Counted from the first letter of the stretch, positions 21,528-31,890 are shown. The stretch is DNA of 64,000 nt from Massilia varians (GCF_027923905.1 NZ_AP026966.1:186001-250000), one strand, 5' to 3'. The notes: generated by a model not told the origin, from the letters alone. Numbers and translations are program-made.

Positions 21528-22151
21528 ATGATGAGTTTGACAGCAGCTTTCCGCGACGATGCAGACATGATGCAGGGGAACAAGGGCGTTCTTGTCGGCG
21601 TCGGCGTCTCCATGGCCGTGCACATCCTCTTGCTGCTTGCCTATCGTAACTCCGGGCCGGGCCTACCCCCTGTCGAGTTGGAAGCGCCCGCATCCATGAC
21701 GGTGCGGATCATAGCGCCGGCGCCGCCGCCCGAGCCGCCCCGCGTCCAGGCGGCCGCGCCGCAGCGTAGCGGCGCGGCCGCCCGTCGCGGCACACGCAAG
21801 ACCACGCCGGCGCCCGTGATTGCCGTCCCGGCATCGCCGCAACGGGAAGAAGCGCCCGATGCCTTCACGGTGCAGCAGGCAGAGGAGCCGGCACCCGTGC
21901 CAGGTGACGCGCCCCGGTTCAATATGAATTCCGCCAGGCAGACAGCACGGCAACTGGCAGGTCAAACCAAACTGGGCCGTGAAGGACAGGCGAACGCGCA
22001 ATTCCCCGATCCGCCCCTGGAAACGGAATCGCCGCTCGGCAAGGCCATCGGCAAGGCCAAGCGCCGCAACTGCAAGGACGGCATCCCCGGTGGATTGCTG
22101 GCGCCGCTGCTCCTGGCCATGGACAAGAAAGACCACGGCTGCAAGTGGTGA
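21528..22151 (+). CDS. Single-TM proline-rich protein of unknown function (TonB-like layout)
   Basis: 207 aa from ATG 21528, with AGGAAC just before it. It has a short cytoplasmic lead, one membrane helix (about 20-38, VLVGVGVSMAVHILLLLAY), a Pro/Ala-rich linker (45-110, many PAP/PPP and charged residues), and a small C-terminal part with two cysteines (RRNCKDG and HGCKW). The layout, N-in helix plus Pro-rich spacer, is that of TonB/TolA-type energy transducers, but I see no TonB C-terminal domain. The convergent esterase gene ends 4 bp away. Function unknown. Confidence 0.65.
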   Translation: MMSLTAAFRDDADMMQGNKGVLVGVGVSMAVHILLLLAYRNSGPGLPPVELEAPASMTVRIIAPAPPPEPPRVQAAAPQRSGAAARRGTRKTTPAPVIAVPASPQREEAPDAFTVQQAEEPAPVPGDAPRFNMNSARQTARQLAGQTKLGREGQANAQFPDPPLETESPLGKAIGKAKRRNCKDGIPGGLLAPLLLAMDKKDHGCKW

Positions 22152-22155
22152 GAGC

Positions 22156-23097
22156 TCAGGCGCCCTTCTTCGGCTTCAGGTAGCCGCGCATGTCCAGCCA
22201 GCGCGCGAAGCCGTCGAACCAGCCGGTGCTGGTGGTGCTCTTCCGGTACATGCCGAAACCATGCCCGCCCTGCTCGTAGAGGTGGAATTCCACCGGCCGC
22301 CTGGCGGCGCGCCAGCTGTCGACCAGGCCATAGCCGGCATTGCCGAACAGGGGATCGTCCGCGGCGAGGGCGATGAACAGCGGCGGCGCGTCAGGCGGCG
22401 CCTTCATCGGCGCGAGTGGACCGTAGACGTTCCCGATGAAGGCGGGTTTGGCGTCCTGCCCATGCAGCGCGGTCGCCATGGTCAGCATCGCGCCGGCGGA
22501 GAAGCCGACCATGCCGATGCGCTCGGGGTCCACCCGCCACTCTTTCGCGCGCGAGCGCACCAGCGCAAAGGCGGCGCGCGCGTCGGCGATCTGCGGCGCC
22601 AGGGTCACGGCCGGATCCTGTTGCGAAGCGCGCCGCGCCGCCTGTGCGCCCGCCGAGAACATCTGCGCCATCGAGCGCGCGAAGTCGCCCATGTCCTGCG
22701 GCGTCTAGTTCAGGCGGTACTTCAGCACGAAGGCCGCCACGCCCCTGTCGGCAAGCGCGCGGGCCACGTCCCAGCCCTCGTTGTTCATCGACAGCGTGCG
22801 AAAGCCGCCGCCCGGCGCGACGATCACCGCGGCGCCGGTCGCCTTGGCCGGATCCGGCAGGAAGGGCGTCAGCGTGGCCAGCGTCACGTTGCGGGCGAAC
22901 ACGCTGCCGTACTGGCTGTGCCAGCTTTCCTTGGTGGCCGCGCCCGGCAGCTCGCCGGTGCCCAGCACGATCGCGTCCGGCTGGGCCGGGATCGCGATCG
23001 GCGTCATCCTGTCGTCCTGCGCCAGCGCCGGCGCGGCCAGGGCGCACACCAGGCCGGCTACCCCGGCAGCCAGGCCCATGCGGATTGTCCTCATCAT
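22156..23097 (-). pseudogene. Acetylxylan-esterase-like alpha/beta hydrolase with in-frame TAG
   Basis: 314 codons from ATG 23097 (AGGAG seven bases upstream); an ATG at 23115 is less likely. Signal peptide MRTIRMGLAAGVAGLVCALA. The fold is a secreted alpha/beta hydrolase: oxyanion loop VIVAPGGGFRTLSM, nucleophile in GMVGFSAGAM, acid/His region EQGGHGFGMY. Codon 131 (22705-22707) is TAG where relatives have Trp (KYRLN-W-TPQDM); the frame is otherwise intact on both sides. It follows the GH3 beta-xylosidase gene by 22 bp in one operon, so xylan deacetylation is the likely original role. Truncation would remove the nucleophile. Confidence 0.8.
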
Positions 23098-23119
23098 CTG
23101 TTTTCTCCTCTCCAAGTGG

Positions 23120-25747
23120 TCATTGCGCCAGAACGGCGGCCCGGTTCAGCGTGAACATGGATTCCTGCCCCGCCACGCCAGTCCCCGGCTGTCCCGAACC
23201 GACGCTCAGCCGATGCTGGCCGGGCATTAGCTGCCTGACGCCGTCGCGCGTGACGAAGCTCAGGTCGCGCGGCGACAGGCGGAAGCTGATCCGGCGGCGT
23301 TCGCCCGCCTTCAGGGACACGCGCTGGAAGCCGCGCAAGGCGAGGCGCGGCGCGCCCTCGAAGCCTGGCGGCGTCAGGTACAGCTGGGCGATCTCGTCGC
23401 CATCGCTCGTGCCCGTGTTGGCGATCTCGGTGCTGACCACCACGCCGCTTTCAAGCGCGCCGTCGACCGGCTCGAGCTGCAGCGGGGCGTAGCGGAACGT
23501 CGTGTAGCTCAGGCCGGCGCCGAAGGGATACACGGGCGTGCCCGCGTAGTAACGGTAGGTGCGGCCCTTCATCGCGTAGTCGTCGAAAGGCGGCAGGTCG
23601 GCCAGGCCGCGGTAGAAAGTCAGGGGCAGGCGTCCGCCCGGGTCGGATTGCCCCGCCAGCACCTTGGCGACCGCCAGGCCGCCGGACTGCCCCAGGTACC
23701 AGGCCTCCAGGATGGCCGCGGCATGCTCCTTCGCCCACGACAGGTCGATCGCGCTGCCGTTCATCAGGACCACGACCAGGGGCTTGCCCAGGGCCTTGGC
23801 GCGTTCGAGCAGCCGGCGCTGGTCGACGGGCAGGTCGAGCGAGGTCTTGTCGCCACCCGAAAAGCCCTCGACCTGCACCGCCATCTCCTCGCCTTCCAGG
23901 TCGGCCGTCAGGCCAACCACGGCGACGATCACGTCGGCATCCGCGGTGCCGGCCTCGAAGTCGGCGTCGGGATCGCTCGAGATGCGTTTCCAGTACAGAC
24001 CGGGCACGCCGGTGGAACCGGTCTCGGCATGGAAGCGCAAGGGGTAGCGCTGGCCCTTCTCGAGCCGGACCTCGCCGAGCGTCAACGGCTCGCCCCATGC
24101 CGAATAGGCGGCGGCCTGGATGGCAGGCTTGCCGCCGACTGTCAGCTCGCCCCGCACGCCGCTCACGCCGAGGCGGTAGCTGCCGGTTTCCGGCGCCACC
24201 AGATAACCGGTCCAGACCACCCGGTTGTGATCGGTGACCTCTTTCAGGGCCACCGCATGCGAGTGCAGGCCCTCCTCGATGCGCGTGACGACCGGCTTGC
24301 TGTCGAACTTGCCATCAGTCCGGTTGAAGTACTCGGCGCGCAGGCCGGGCTTGCCGTCCGGCGTACGCGAGGCCGAGCCGGGAACCAGGTCGCCATCGGT
24401 GATCGACGCCGCGCCGTGCACCAGCTTGAGTCGCGCCTGCGGCAGCACGCGGCGCAGGCCGTCGATGACCGACACCGGGGGCGCCGAGATCGTCGACGAA
24501 TAGTTGCCGCGCAGGACACGGGTCGCGTCGGCCAGGGGGCCGATCACCGCCAGTTTCAGGCCCGGCTTGAGCGGCAGCACGCCATCGTTCTTCAGCAGCA
24601 CCAGGCTGTTGGTCGCAGCCTGCAGCGCCAGCGCCTGGTGCGCCGCGGTGTTGATCGCGCTGACCGGAACGGCCTTGCCTTCGCGCCCGGGCAGTCCGGC
24701 CAGGTCGCCGTTGCGATAGCGCGCCGAGAACAGCCGCACCAGCGCCCGGTCGATGTCGTCCACGCCGATCAGGCCGCGCTGCCAGGCTTCCCGGTAACGT
24801 GCGCCCAGGTCCTGGGGCTCGCCCAGGGTCCTGGTGCTGCATTCGTTGTCGGTCCCGGCCTTCAGGGCCACGGCGACCGCGGCGGCGGGATCGGGCGCGT
24901 ACTTGTGGTGCTCCGAGATGTCGGTCACGGCATCGCAGTCGGACACGACATACCCCTTGAAGCCCCAGGCGCCGCGCAGGACGTCCTTCATCAGGCGTTC
25001 GCTGCCGCAGGCGGGCTGGCCGTTGACGCGGTTGTAGGCGCACATGATCGATCCGGCCCGGGCATCGACGATGGCGGCGCGAAAGGCCGGCAGGTAGCTG
25101 TCTTCGAGATCGTGCGGCGATACGTGGACGTCCGCCGAATGGCGCGTCGATTCGGGGCCGCTGTGCACTGCGAAGTGCTTGGGCGTGGCGACCACCTGCG
25201 GCAGGTCCGGATCCGGTCCCTGCATGCCCTGGATGTAGGCGACGCCCAGCGCCGCCGTCAGGTGGGGATCTTCGCCATAGGTTTCCTGGCCGCGTCCCCA
25301 GCGCGGATCGCGGAACAGATTGATGTTCGGCGACCACGTGTTGAGCCCGGTGCCGATGCGTCCCAGGTGCCCGGTCTGACGCCCCAGGGTATGCAGCGCG
25401 CGCACCTCGACACCGATCGCGGCGGCCACCTGGTGCACGAGCGGCGCATCGAAGCTGGCCGCCAGCCCGATGGGTTGCGGAAAGTTCGTGGTCGGCACCG
25501 GTCCGATCGCTCCATGCAGGGACTCGGTCCACCAGTTATAGGCTGGAATACCCAGGCGCGGCAGGGCCGGCGCCACGTTGAGCAGCTGGCCGATTTTTTC
25601 GTCCATCGTCATGCGCGCCACCAGTGCCCGGGCACGCGCATCCGCGTCCGCACGCACGTCGGCGGCCTGGACCAGGGCGGGTAGCGCCGCTGCCAGGACC
25701 AGCGCAAGCCCTGCGCGGCCAAACTTCCCGGACTTCTCTGTTCGCAT
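23120..25747 (-). CDS. GH3 beta-xylosidase (with PA14 insert), secreted
   Basis: 875 aa. Signal peptide cleaved after LPALVQA. The GH3 N-domain (45-350) has KHFAVHSGPE (KH motif, 190-191) and nucleophile Asp270 in VVSDCDAV; SDC rather than SDW is the form usual in xylan-type beta-xylosidases. The C-domain is split by a PA14 region (about 450-600; GLRAEYFN, YRLGVSGVRGELTVGG) and a fibronectin-III-like domain ends the protein. The start at 25747 has GGGGACGAG upstream. It heads an operon with the esterase gene, and a xyl-box-like operator lies 24 bp before the start codon. Removal of xylose from xylo-oligosaccharides is the best reading; beta-glucosidase is possible. Confidence 0.87.
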   Translation of the reverse strand: MRTEKSGKFGRAGLALVLAAALPALVQAADVRADADARARALVARMTMDEKIGQLLNVAPALPRLGIPAYNWWTESLHGAIGPVPTTNFPQPIGLAASFDAPLVHQVAAAIGVEVRALHTLGRQTGHLGRIGTGLNTWSPNINLFRDPRWGRGQETYGEDPHLTAALGVAYIQGMQGPDPDLPQVVATPKHFAVHSGPESTRHSADVHVSPHDLEDSYLPAFRAAIVDARAGSIMCAYNRVNGQPACGSERLMKDVLRGAWGFKGYVVSDCDAVTDISEHHKYAPDPAAAVAVALKAGTDNECSTRTLGEPQDLGARYREAWQRGLIGVDDIDRALVRLFSARYRNGDLAGLPGREGKAVPVSAINTAAHQALALQAATNSLVLLKNDGVLPLKPGLKLAVIGPLADATRVLRGNYSSTISAPPVSVIDGLRRVLPQARLKLVHGAASITDGDLVPGSASRTPDGKPGLRAEYFNRTDGKFDSKPVVTRIEEGLHSHAVALKEVTDHNRVVWTGYLVAPETGSYRLGVSGVRGELTVGGKPAIQAAAYSAWGEPLTLGEVRLEKGQRYPLRFHAETGSTGVPGLYWKRISSDPDADFEAGTADADVIVAVVGLTADLEGEEMAVQVEGFSGGDKTSLDLPVDQRRLLERAKALGKPLVVVLMNGSAIDLSWAKEHAAAILEAWYLGQSGGLAVAKVLAGQSDPGGRLPLTFYRGLADLPPFDDYAMKGRTYRYYAGTPVYPFGAGLSYTTFRYAPLQLEPVDGALESGVVVSTEIANTGTSDGDEIAQLYLTPPGFEGAPRLALRGFQRVSLKAGERRRISFRLSPRDLSFVTRDGVRQLMPGQHRLSVGSGQPGTGVAGQESMFTLNRAAVLAQ

Positions 25748-25770
25748 CTCGTCCCCTTCTGGAGTACCGC

Positions 25771-25788
25771 AATGATTGCGCTAACATT
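25771..25788 (-). promoter_or_regulatory. Xyl-box-like operator before the GH3 gene
   Basis: Plus strand AATGATTGCGCTAACATT; core GCGCTAAC. The 17-base sequence ATGATTGCGCTAACATT is identical to the operator-like site in the GH115 promoter (42255-42271, opposite orientation). LacI-type XylR boxes described in Caulobacter and Xanthomonas share the TTAGCGCTA centre. A possible -35 TTGACG lies at 25797-25792 just upstream, so a bound repressor would block this promoter. Confidence 0.65.
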
Positions 25789-25830
25789 TTGCGTCAATAC
25801 CTCATCCAGGGACTAATAACTTTTTATCGC

Positions 25831-25859
25831 AAGCCGATATCCGAATCGGTATCAGGCTT
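25831..25859. promoter_or_regulatory. Inverted repeat between divergent GH3 and small-protein genes
   Basis: AAGCCGATATCCGAATCGG then TATCAGGCTT: nested dyads AAGCC...GGCTT and GATAyCGA-type halves over 29 bases. It could be an operator or a transcribed hairpin for the 65-residue protein gene that follows; no T-run is attached. Confidence 0.35.
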
Positions 25860-25927
25860 CGCTGAAGTAGAATGCCCTGGAAAGCCGGTCGCACCGACCG
25901 GCCGGCAACGCAGGAGCGGAAAGCGAC

Positions 25928-26125
25928 ATGGCAAAGAAGGAAGAACTGGACGAAGAAACCCTGGCATTCATCCAGTGGCTCACCGAGGTGGAGAAATTCC
26001 TGGTCGCCGGCGGCGCCACCGTCAGGCAGGCCCAGGACCATATCGAAGAACAGGTCGAATGGTTCACCGACCAGTTCTACGATGGCTTGAGCCCGGAAGA
26101 AGCTGCCAAGGAGGCGCTCGCCTGA
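25928..26125 (+). CDS. Small acidic hypothetical protein, 65 aa
   Basis: 65 aa, acidic and amphipathic helical (EELDEETLAFIQWLTEVEKF ... RQAQDHIEEQVEWFTDQFYD, then SPEEAAKEALA). No membrane segment or signal. AGGAGCGG stands 10 bases before the ATG, so translation looks real. It diverges from GH3 and converges with the chemoreceptor gene. I do not recognise a family; the paired helices suggest a small helical-hairpin binding protein. Confidence 0.7.
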   Translation: MAKKEELDEETLAFIQWLTEVEKFLVAGGATVRQAQDHIEEQVEWFTDQFYDGLSPEEAAKEALA

Positions 26126-26141
26126 AGGTATGGACGGCCGC

Positions 26142-27767
26142 TCAGGCCTGCGCCAGCAACTGGACCGGCGATCTGTCCACGCCGGCGTGGCCGGCTGCGG
26201 CCGCGGCCTTGATGCCCGGGGCACGCAGGCGGAACGTGCCGACCGCCTGCGCCAGGCTGTCGGCCTCCTCGCGCAGCGCCTGGGCCGCGGCCGAGGCCTG
26301 CTCGACCAGGGCGGCGTTCTGCTGGGTGGCATGGTCCATCTGGATGATCGCCTGGTTCACCTGTTCGATGCCGGTGACCTGTTCCTGGCTGGCCGCCATG
26401 ATCTCGGCCATGATGTCGGTCACGCGGCCGACGCTGCGGACGATCTCTTCCATCGTGGCGCCGGCCTGCTCCACCAGTGCCGAGCCTTCGCTCACCGTGC
26501 GTATCGAATCGTCGACCAGCGTCTTGATCTCCCTGGCGGCGGCGGCGCTGCGCTGGGCCAGGTTGCGCACCTCGCTCGCCACCACCGCGAAACCGCGTCC
26601 CTGCTCGCCCGCGCGGGCGGCCTCCACCGCGGCATTCAGGGCCAGGATATTGGTCTGGAACGCGATGCCGTCGATGACGCCGGTGATGTCGCCGATGCGC
26701 GCCGCCGAGGCATCGATCGCGGCCATGGTATCGACCACCTTCGCCACCACCTGCCCGCCCTGGTTCGCCACCGCCGACGCCGACTGCGCCAGCCCGTTGG
26801 CCTGGCGCGCATTGTCGGCATTCTGCTTGACGGTCGAGGTCAGCTCGTCCATCGAGGCCGCGGTCTCCTCCAGCGAAGCCGCCTGCTGCTCGGTACGCGC
26901 CGACAGGTCCAGGTTGCCGGCCGCGATCTGGCCGGAGGCGGTGGCGATGGTGTCGGTGCCGCCGCGCACCCGTCCGACGATGGCGGCCAGCCCTTCGTTC
27001 ATGTCGTTCAGGGCCCGCATCAGGCGGCCGGTCTCGTCGCGCCCCTGCACATCGATGTCCCGGGTCAGGTCGCCGTCGGCCACCGCACCGGCGATCCGCA
27101 CCGCCTGCTCGAGCGGCCCGACGATGCCGCGCACCAGCACCACTCCGACGGCGCCGGCCAGCAGCAGGCCCAGGCTCATGCCGCCCAGGCAGACCGCGCG
27201 CACCACTTCGAACTGGTGGCGCGAAGCCTCGTTCGACTTCCTGGCCTCGTCGAGCTGCAGCTGGATGAGCGCGTCGATGGCGGTGGCGGCGGGCCGGAAC
27301 AGCGCCACCAGCGGGCCGTGCACGATCTGCCCTGCACGCTCCAGGTCCCCGGCGCGCAGGGCCGCGGCGGCCGGCTCCAGGCCGCGCTCGACGAAGGCCG
27401 CGCGCGCCCGCAGGAAGCGCTCGGCGGCTTCCTGCTCGCGCCCCGCCAGGCTGGATCCGGTGTAGGCCTTCCACTGTGCGTCGATCACGGCCTTGTTGCG
27501 CTCGATGTCGTCGAGCAGGGCCTGGACCTTGCCGGCATCGGCCGTCAAGGCCTCGGAGACGTTGAACTGGTTGCGGTTCAGCCGGCGCACGATCTGGTCG
27601 AGCTGGCCCAGGCGGACCAGCCGGTCGGCGTACAGGGAATGCAGCTGGTCATTGGCCTGTCCCAGGCTGAACAGCCCGACCGCAGCGCCGACGACCAGTT
27701 CGATGCCGAGCAGGGAAAGCACGAGCAGGAGACGGATCTTGATGCTGAGTTGATTGAATAGACGCAT
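26142..27767 (-). CDS. Methyl-accepting chemotaxis protein
   Basis: 541 aa from ATG 27767 ([12 protein letters not shown]). TM1 about 12-33, a four-helix-bundle type periplasmic domain (35-190), TM2 about 192-213, HAMP (215-265), then the signalling coiled coil with the highly conserved tip [20 protein letters not shown] and [20 protein letters not shown]. It lacks a CheR/CheB-binding NWETF-type C-terminus (ends VQLLAQA). It is the last gene of an operon with two c-di-GMP proteins, 11 bp after the EAL gene, which points to linked control of motility and c-di-GMP. Confidence 0.93.
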   Translation of the reverse strand: MRLFNQLSIKIRLLLVLSLLGIELVVGAAVGLFSLGQANDQLHSLYADRLVRLGQLDQIVRRLNRNQFNVSEALTADAGKVQALLDDIERNKAVIDAQWKAYTGSSLAGREQEAAERFLRARAAFVERGLEPAAAALRAGDLERAGQIVHGPLVALFRPAATAIDALIQLQLDEARKSNEASRHQFEVVRAVCLGGMSLGLLLAGAVGVVLVRGIVGPLEQAVRIAGAVADGDLTRDIDVQGRDETGRLMRALNDMNEGLAAIVGRVRGGTDTIATASGQIAAGNLDLSARTEQQAASLEETAASMDELTSTVKQNADNARQANGLAQSASAVANQGGQVVAKVVDTMAAIDASAARIGDITGVIDGIAFQTNILALNAAVEAARAGEQGRGFAVVASEVRNLAQRSAAAAREIKTLVDDSIRTVSEGSALVEQAGATMEEIVRSVGRVTDIMAEIMAASQEQVTGIEQVNQAIIQMDHATQQNAALVEQASAAAQALREEADSLAQAVGTFRLRAPGIKAAAAAGHAGVDRSPVQLLAQA

Positions 27768-27778
27768 AGGATGGACTC

Positions 27779-29299
27779 TCACATGGTTGAACGCATGGCC
27801 GGCGCTTGCTCCGCCAGCAGGCGCGTGACCTCGTCGGGCCAGACGGGCCGGCTGAAGTAATACCCCTGGATTTCGTCGCAGCCGTTTTCCTTCAAAAAGG
27901 CCACCTGTTCGGCGGTTTCGACGCCTTCCGCGACCGCCGACAGGCCGAGCGAGTGGGCCAGGGTGATGATGGCGCGGATGATCGCCGCGCCGGTGGCATC
28001 GCCTTCCATGTCCCGAACGAAGGCGCGATCGATCTTCAGCACGTCGAGCGGGAAGCGCTTCAGGTAGCTCAGCGAGGAGTAGCCGGTGCCGAAGTCGTCG
28101 ATCGACACGGTCACGCCCAGCTCGCGCAACGAACGCAGCACGTCGGCGGCGTCCTCGGTGTCGTGCATGACGGTGCTCTCGGTGATCTCGAGCTCCAGTC
28201 CGGCCGGCGCCAGGCCGCTGTCCGCGAGCGCGCTGCGCACCCGTTCCGCCAGCCCGGGCTGCTGGAACTGGCGTGCCGACAGGTTGACCGAGACACGGCC
28301 GCCGAACAGGCCCTGCGCGCGCCACGCGGCGGCGCGGGTGCAGGCTTCGCGCAGCACCCACAAGTCGAGCTCGTTGATCATGCCGCTCTCCTCGGCCAGC
28401 GGAATGAAGCGCGCCGGCGACAGCAGGCCGAGTTCCGGATGGCGCCAGCGCACCAGGGCCTCGACGCCGACCATGTGCCCGTCCTTCATGCTGATGCGCG
28501 GCTGGTACTGGAGCACGAATTCCTTGCGCTCGATGGCATGGCACAGCATGGTTTCCAGATCGACCCGCTCGCGGATCGCGCCGCCCATGCGCGGCGTATA
28601 GAAGCACAGGTGGGCCGGTCCTTCACGGCGGGCGCAGGCGCCCGCCACCTGGGCCATGTGCAGGAGCTGGGGCGCCTGGCAGGGTTCGGGCGGCAGCATT
28701 GCGATGCCGACGCTGGCCGACAGGAACACGCAGTGCCCGCCGGGCGCGAACGGAAGGCGCATGCATTCCTGCAGCCCCCTGGCAAGCGCCGTCGCGCCGT
28801 CGCGGTCGGCCTGCCTGCGCACGACGATGAATTCGTTGCCGCCCTGGTGCGCGAGGATATCGCTTGGGCCGAGCCGAGCCGACAGGCGCGCCACGCATTC
28901 GTGCAGCACCTGGTCGCCCCCGGCCCAGCCATAGTGGCTGTTGATCTTCCTGAAACCGTCGATGTCGAGCACGATCGCCGCCACCGAATCGCCGTCGCGG
29001 CGCGCGGCATCGATCGCTTCTTCCAGCACCTCCAGCGCATGGCGACGGTCCGGCAGGGGAACCGGCACGTCTTGCGTGGATGGCGCGCACACGGCGTGTT
29101 CCGGCGGGCACACCGCGCCCGCTTGCGGCACGCGGCGCGCCCGCAGCGCCAGGATCAGGGCAGCGCCGGCGCTCACGCCGAGCGCGATGCTCGGCACGCT
29201 CGCGCAGCCCAGGGCCAATCCGATGGTGAGCCCGGCCAGCAGGGCGCTCAGGATCGCCAGGCGCGCTCCGCCCGGCATACGCTGCAGCAGTGTCTTCAT
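27779..29299 (-). CDS. Membrane GGDEF-EAL protein with degenerate GGDEF, likely c-di-GMP phosphodiesterase
   Basis: 506 aa from ATG 29299, which overlaps the upstream stop (ATGA). Two hydrophobic helices (about 10-55), then a GGDEF domain (90-245) whose signature is GGNEF and whose inhibitory RxxD site is absent (GPSD), so cyclase activity is doubtful. The EAL domain (255-500) keeps the metal and catalytic residues: [47 protein letters not shown] and AEGVETAEQ. The expected activity is c-di-GMP hydrolysis at the membrane, with GGNEF perhaps as a GTP-sensing domain. Confidence 0.9.
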   Translation of the reverse strand: MKTLLQRMPGGARLAILSALLAGLTIGLALGCASVPSIALGVSAGAALILALRARRVPQAGAVCPPEHAVCAPSTQDVPVPLPDRRHALEVLEEAIDAARRDGDSVAAIVLDIDGFRKINSHYGWAGGDQVLHECVARLSARLGPSDILAHQGGNEFIVVRRQADRDGATALARGLQECMRLPFAPGGHCVFLSASVGIAMLPPEPCQAPQLLHMAQVAGACARREGPAHLCFYTPRMGGAIRERVDLETMLCHAIERKEFVLQYQPRISMKDGHMVGVEALVRWRHPELGLLSPARFIPLAEESGMINELDLWVLREACTRAAAWRAQGLFGGRVSVNLSARQFQQPGLAERVRSALADSGLAPAGLELEITESTVMHDTEDAADVLRSLRELGVTVSIDDFGTGYSSLSYLKRFPLDVLKIDRAFVRDMEGDATGAAIIRAIITLAHSLGLSAVAEGVETAEQVAFLKENGCDEIQGYYFSRPVWPDEVTRLLAEQAPAMRSTM

Positions 29300-31890
29300 G
29301 CCGCCGCGTCCACGCATCCGCCGCGCAGCAGCCGTTCGATCTCGGCCGCGGGCACCGGCTTGCCGAAGCGGTATCCCTGCATGTGACGGCAGCCGTGCGC
29401 TTCCAGGAAGGCCTGCTGCTCTACGCTCTCGACGCCCACGGCGACCACGTCGAGCTTCAGCGAACCGGCCAGTGCGATCACAGCATGCACGATGGCGGCC
29501 GCGTCGCTGTCGCCCGGGATGTCGGCGATGAAGGAACGGTCGATCTTCAGGCCATGGATCGGGAAGCGCTTGAGGTTGGCCAGGCTCGAGTAACCGGTGC
29601 AGAAATCGTCGATGGCCAGCTGGATGCCCATGTTCGACAAGCGCAACATGGCCTCGGCCGCGGTGCCCGGGCTTTCCATCAAGAGGGTCTCGGTGATCTC
29701 CAGCGTCAGCGCGCGCGGGTCGCAGCCCGACGCTTCCAGCAGCTGTTCCACCTGCGCGGCGATGTCCTGCTGGTGGAACTGGCGCGCCGAGACGTTCACG
29801 CTCATGCGCAGCGGCGCCAGCCCCATGCGGGCGAAGTCCGCCAACTGGCGCATCGCGGTGGCCAGCACCCATTCGCCGATCGGCACGATCAGGCCGGTTT
29901 CCTCCGCCAGCGGGATGAAGTCGGCGGCCGGCAGGACCTCGACGCCGTCGGCTTCCCAGCGCAGCAGAGCTTCCAGCCCGACGATGCGGCCGCTGGCGAT
30001 GTCCACCTGGGGCTGGTAGTGCAGGCTGAGTTCCCCGCGCTGCAGCGCGCGCTGCAGCCTTGCCTCGACATGCAGGTGCTCTTCGGCGCGCATGCCCATG
30101 TCCTCGGTATAGAAATGGAAATGGTTGCCGCCGTTCGCCTTGGAGCGGTACATGGCGGTGTCGGCGGCCTTGAGCAGGGCGGTCGGGTCCTGCCCGTCGC
30201 GCGGGTAGAGCGCGATGCCGATGCTCCCGGTCGGGAACAGCTCGTTCCCGGACAGCATCAAGGGCTGGAACAGCTCCGACAGCACCTTCTGGGCCACCAG
30301 GGCCGCGTCGGCGCTACTCGCCAGGTCCGGCAGCACCACCACGAATTCGTCGCCGCCCTGGCGCGCCACAGTGTCGCTCTCGCGCAGGCTGCGGCTCAGG
30401 CGCCGTGCGATCTCGATGATCATCTGGTCGCCCGCCTCGTGCCCGAGACTGTCGTTGACGTGCTTGAAGCGGTCGAGGTCGATGAACATCACCCCGACCA
30501 GGCGGCCGTTGCGCTGGGCCTGGGAGATCGCGTGCGAGAGCCGGTCCTGCAGCAGGATGCGGTTCGGCAGGCCGGTCAGCGCATCGTGGTTCGCCATGCG
30601 CATCAGGGCCTCCTCGGCTTCCTTCCTGCGCGAGATGTCTTCGACCGCGACGATCAGGCGCAGCTGGCCGCTGACGGCCTCGCGCATCGCGGACGCGCTG
30701 ACCGTCACCCAGACCGGGTTGCCGCGCTTCGAGATGAAGCGGGTCTCGCGCTGGAAATCGCGGATCTCGCCGTCGATGAGCTGGCGGAACAGCGCGCGGT
30801 TTTCCAGCAGGTCGCTCTGGTAGGTGATCTGGTAAAGGAAGCGCTGGAGCAGCTCGATCTCGGTGAAGCCGACGATCTGGGTCAGCTTGCGGTTGACCCG
30901 CACGAAGCGGCCTTCGCGCGACAGCAGGGCGATGCCGACCGCGGCCTGGCTGAAGGTCAGGCGGAAGAACTCCTCGCTTTCCTGCAGGCGCAGGCGTGCC
31001 TGGCGCTTGAAGGTGACGTCGTGGCCGATCAGCAGCAGGATCTTCTCGTCGGCCTGCCGGGTGCGGCGGATGTTGAACTCGACGTAGCGCACCCCGTCGG
31101 CATGGCCGTCGAGCGTGACGACGATCCCGTCCTGCGGCGCGCCGGACGCCAGCGCGGTGGCCATGCGTTCGGCCAGCTCGGGCGAAGGCAGCAACGATTC
31201 CAGCCAGGGAGTCGCCGCCAGCGCATCGTCCGGGATGCCGAGCATGTCCTGCATCGTCGTGTTCATCGAACGGATCCGCCCGGACGCATCGGTGACGATC
31301 AGACCGGCGGGCATGCCGCCGATGACCTGCTCGAGGTAGTTCTGGTGCTGCACCACGCTGCGCCGGTCGGCATGCGCATAGGTGTCGAGGGCCAGGCCCA
31401 TGTCCAGGCAGACCACCTTGAGCACGCTGTTGAACATGGCCCGGAAGCGCTCCGGCTCGGCGTGGAACTGCGTCCACAGGAGGTCAAACATGCCCGCCAC
31501 GTACTTGCGGTAGGCCCCGATATACCATTTCGGCTCCAGCCCGATGCGTTGGTGGACCAGCCCCACCCGCAGGCGGTCGCGGATGTAGGTGCCCTCGTAG
31601 TCGCCCGAGATCAGGCTGCGGAAATAGCTGGCCTGCGAATGCTTCAGGCGCTGGATGGTGGCGTCGTCCTTCACCAGCTGGCGCAGTTGGGGGAAACCGA
31701 GGATGTGCTCGTAGAAGTCGTCCGAAAAGGTGTCGGTGTCTTCCATGGCCAGCCCGTGCAGTTCGCGCAGCAGGGCCAGATCGTCCGGGCCCAGGTCGAG
31801 GAAGGCCATGCGGTCCGCCACCTCCTGCTGGTCGAGTCCAATTTCGCGTCCGATCGTGTCGACCGTCTCATCCAATGCGTTCGTCGGCAT
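29296..31890 (-). CDS. Globin-coupled sensor with PAS-PAS-GGDEF-EAL
   Basis: About 864 aa from ATG 31890 (MPTNALDETV), chosen because TGAGGT lies right upstream; an ATG at 31920 gives 874 aa. The N-terminal 150 residues are a protoglobin-type sensor: RLKHSQASYFRSLISGDYE holds the proximal His, followed by RVGLVHQRIGLEPKWYIGAY. Two PAS domains follow (about 200-310 and 315-430). GGDEF is intact (GGDEF, RESD I-site five residues before it) and EAL is intact (GLEALLRW, SVNVSARQF, LEITETLL, AIDDFCTGYSSL, LKIDRSF). This should be an O2-responsive enzyme that both makes and degrades c-di-GMP. It heads the EAL/MCP operon. Confidence 0.92.
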   Translation of the reverse strand: MPTNALDETVDTIGREIGLDQQEVADRMAFLDLGPDDLALLRELHGLAMEDTDTFSDDFYEHILGFPQLRQLVKDDATIQRLKHSQASYFRSLISGDYEGTYIRDRLRVGLVHQRIGLEPKWYIGAYRKYVAGMFDLLWTQFHAEPERFRAMFNSVLKVVCLDMGLALDTYAHADRRSVVQHQNYLEQVIGGMPAGLIVTDASGRIRSMNTTMQDMLGIPDDALAATPWLESLLPSPELAERMATALASGAPQDGIVVTLDGHADGVRYVEFNIRRTRQADEKILLLIGHDVTFKRQARLRLQESEEFFRLTFSQAAVGIALLSREGRFVRVNRKLTQIVGFTEIELLQRFLYQITYQSDLLENRALFRQLIDGEIRDFQRETRFISKRGNPVWVTVSASAMREAVSGQLRLIVAVEDISRRKEAEEALMRMANHDALTGLPNRILLQDRLSHAISQAQRNGRLVGVMFIDLDRFKHVNDSLGHEAGDQMIIEIARRLSRSLRESDTVARQGGDEFVVVLPDLASSADAALVAQKVLSELFQPLMLSGNELFPTGSIGIALYPRDGQDPTALLKAADTAMYRSKANGGNHFHFYTEDMGMRAEEHLHVEARLQRALQRGELSLHYQPQVDIASGRIVGLEALLRWEADGVEVLPAADFIPLAEETGLIVPIGEWVLATAMRQLADFARMGLAPLRMSVNVSARQFHQQDIAAQVEQLLEASGCDPRALTLEITETLLMESPGTAAEAMLRLSNMGIQLAIDDFCTGYSSLANLKRFPIHGLKIDRSFIADIPGDSDAAAIVHAVIALAGSLKLDVVAVGVESVEQQAFLEAHGCRHMQGYRFGKPVPAAEIERLLRGGCVDAAA

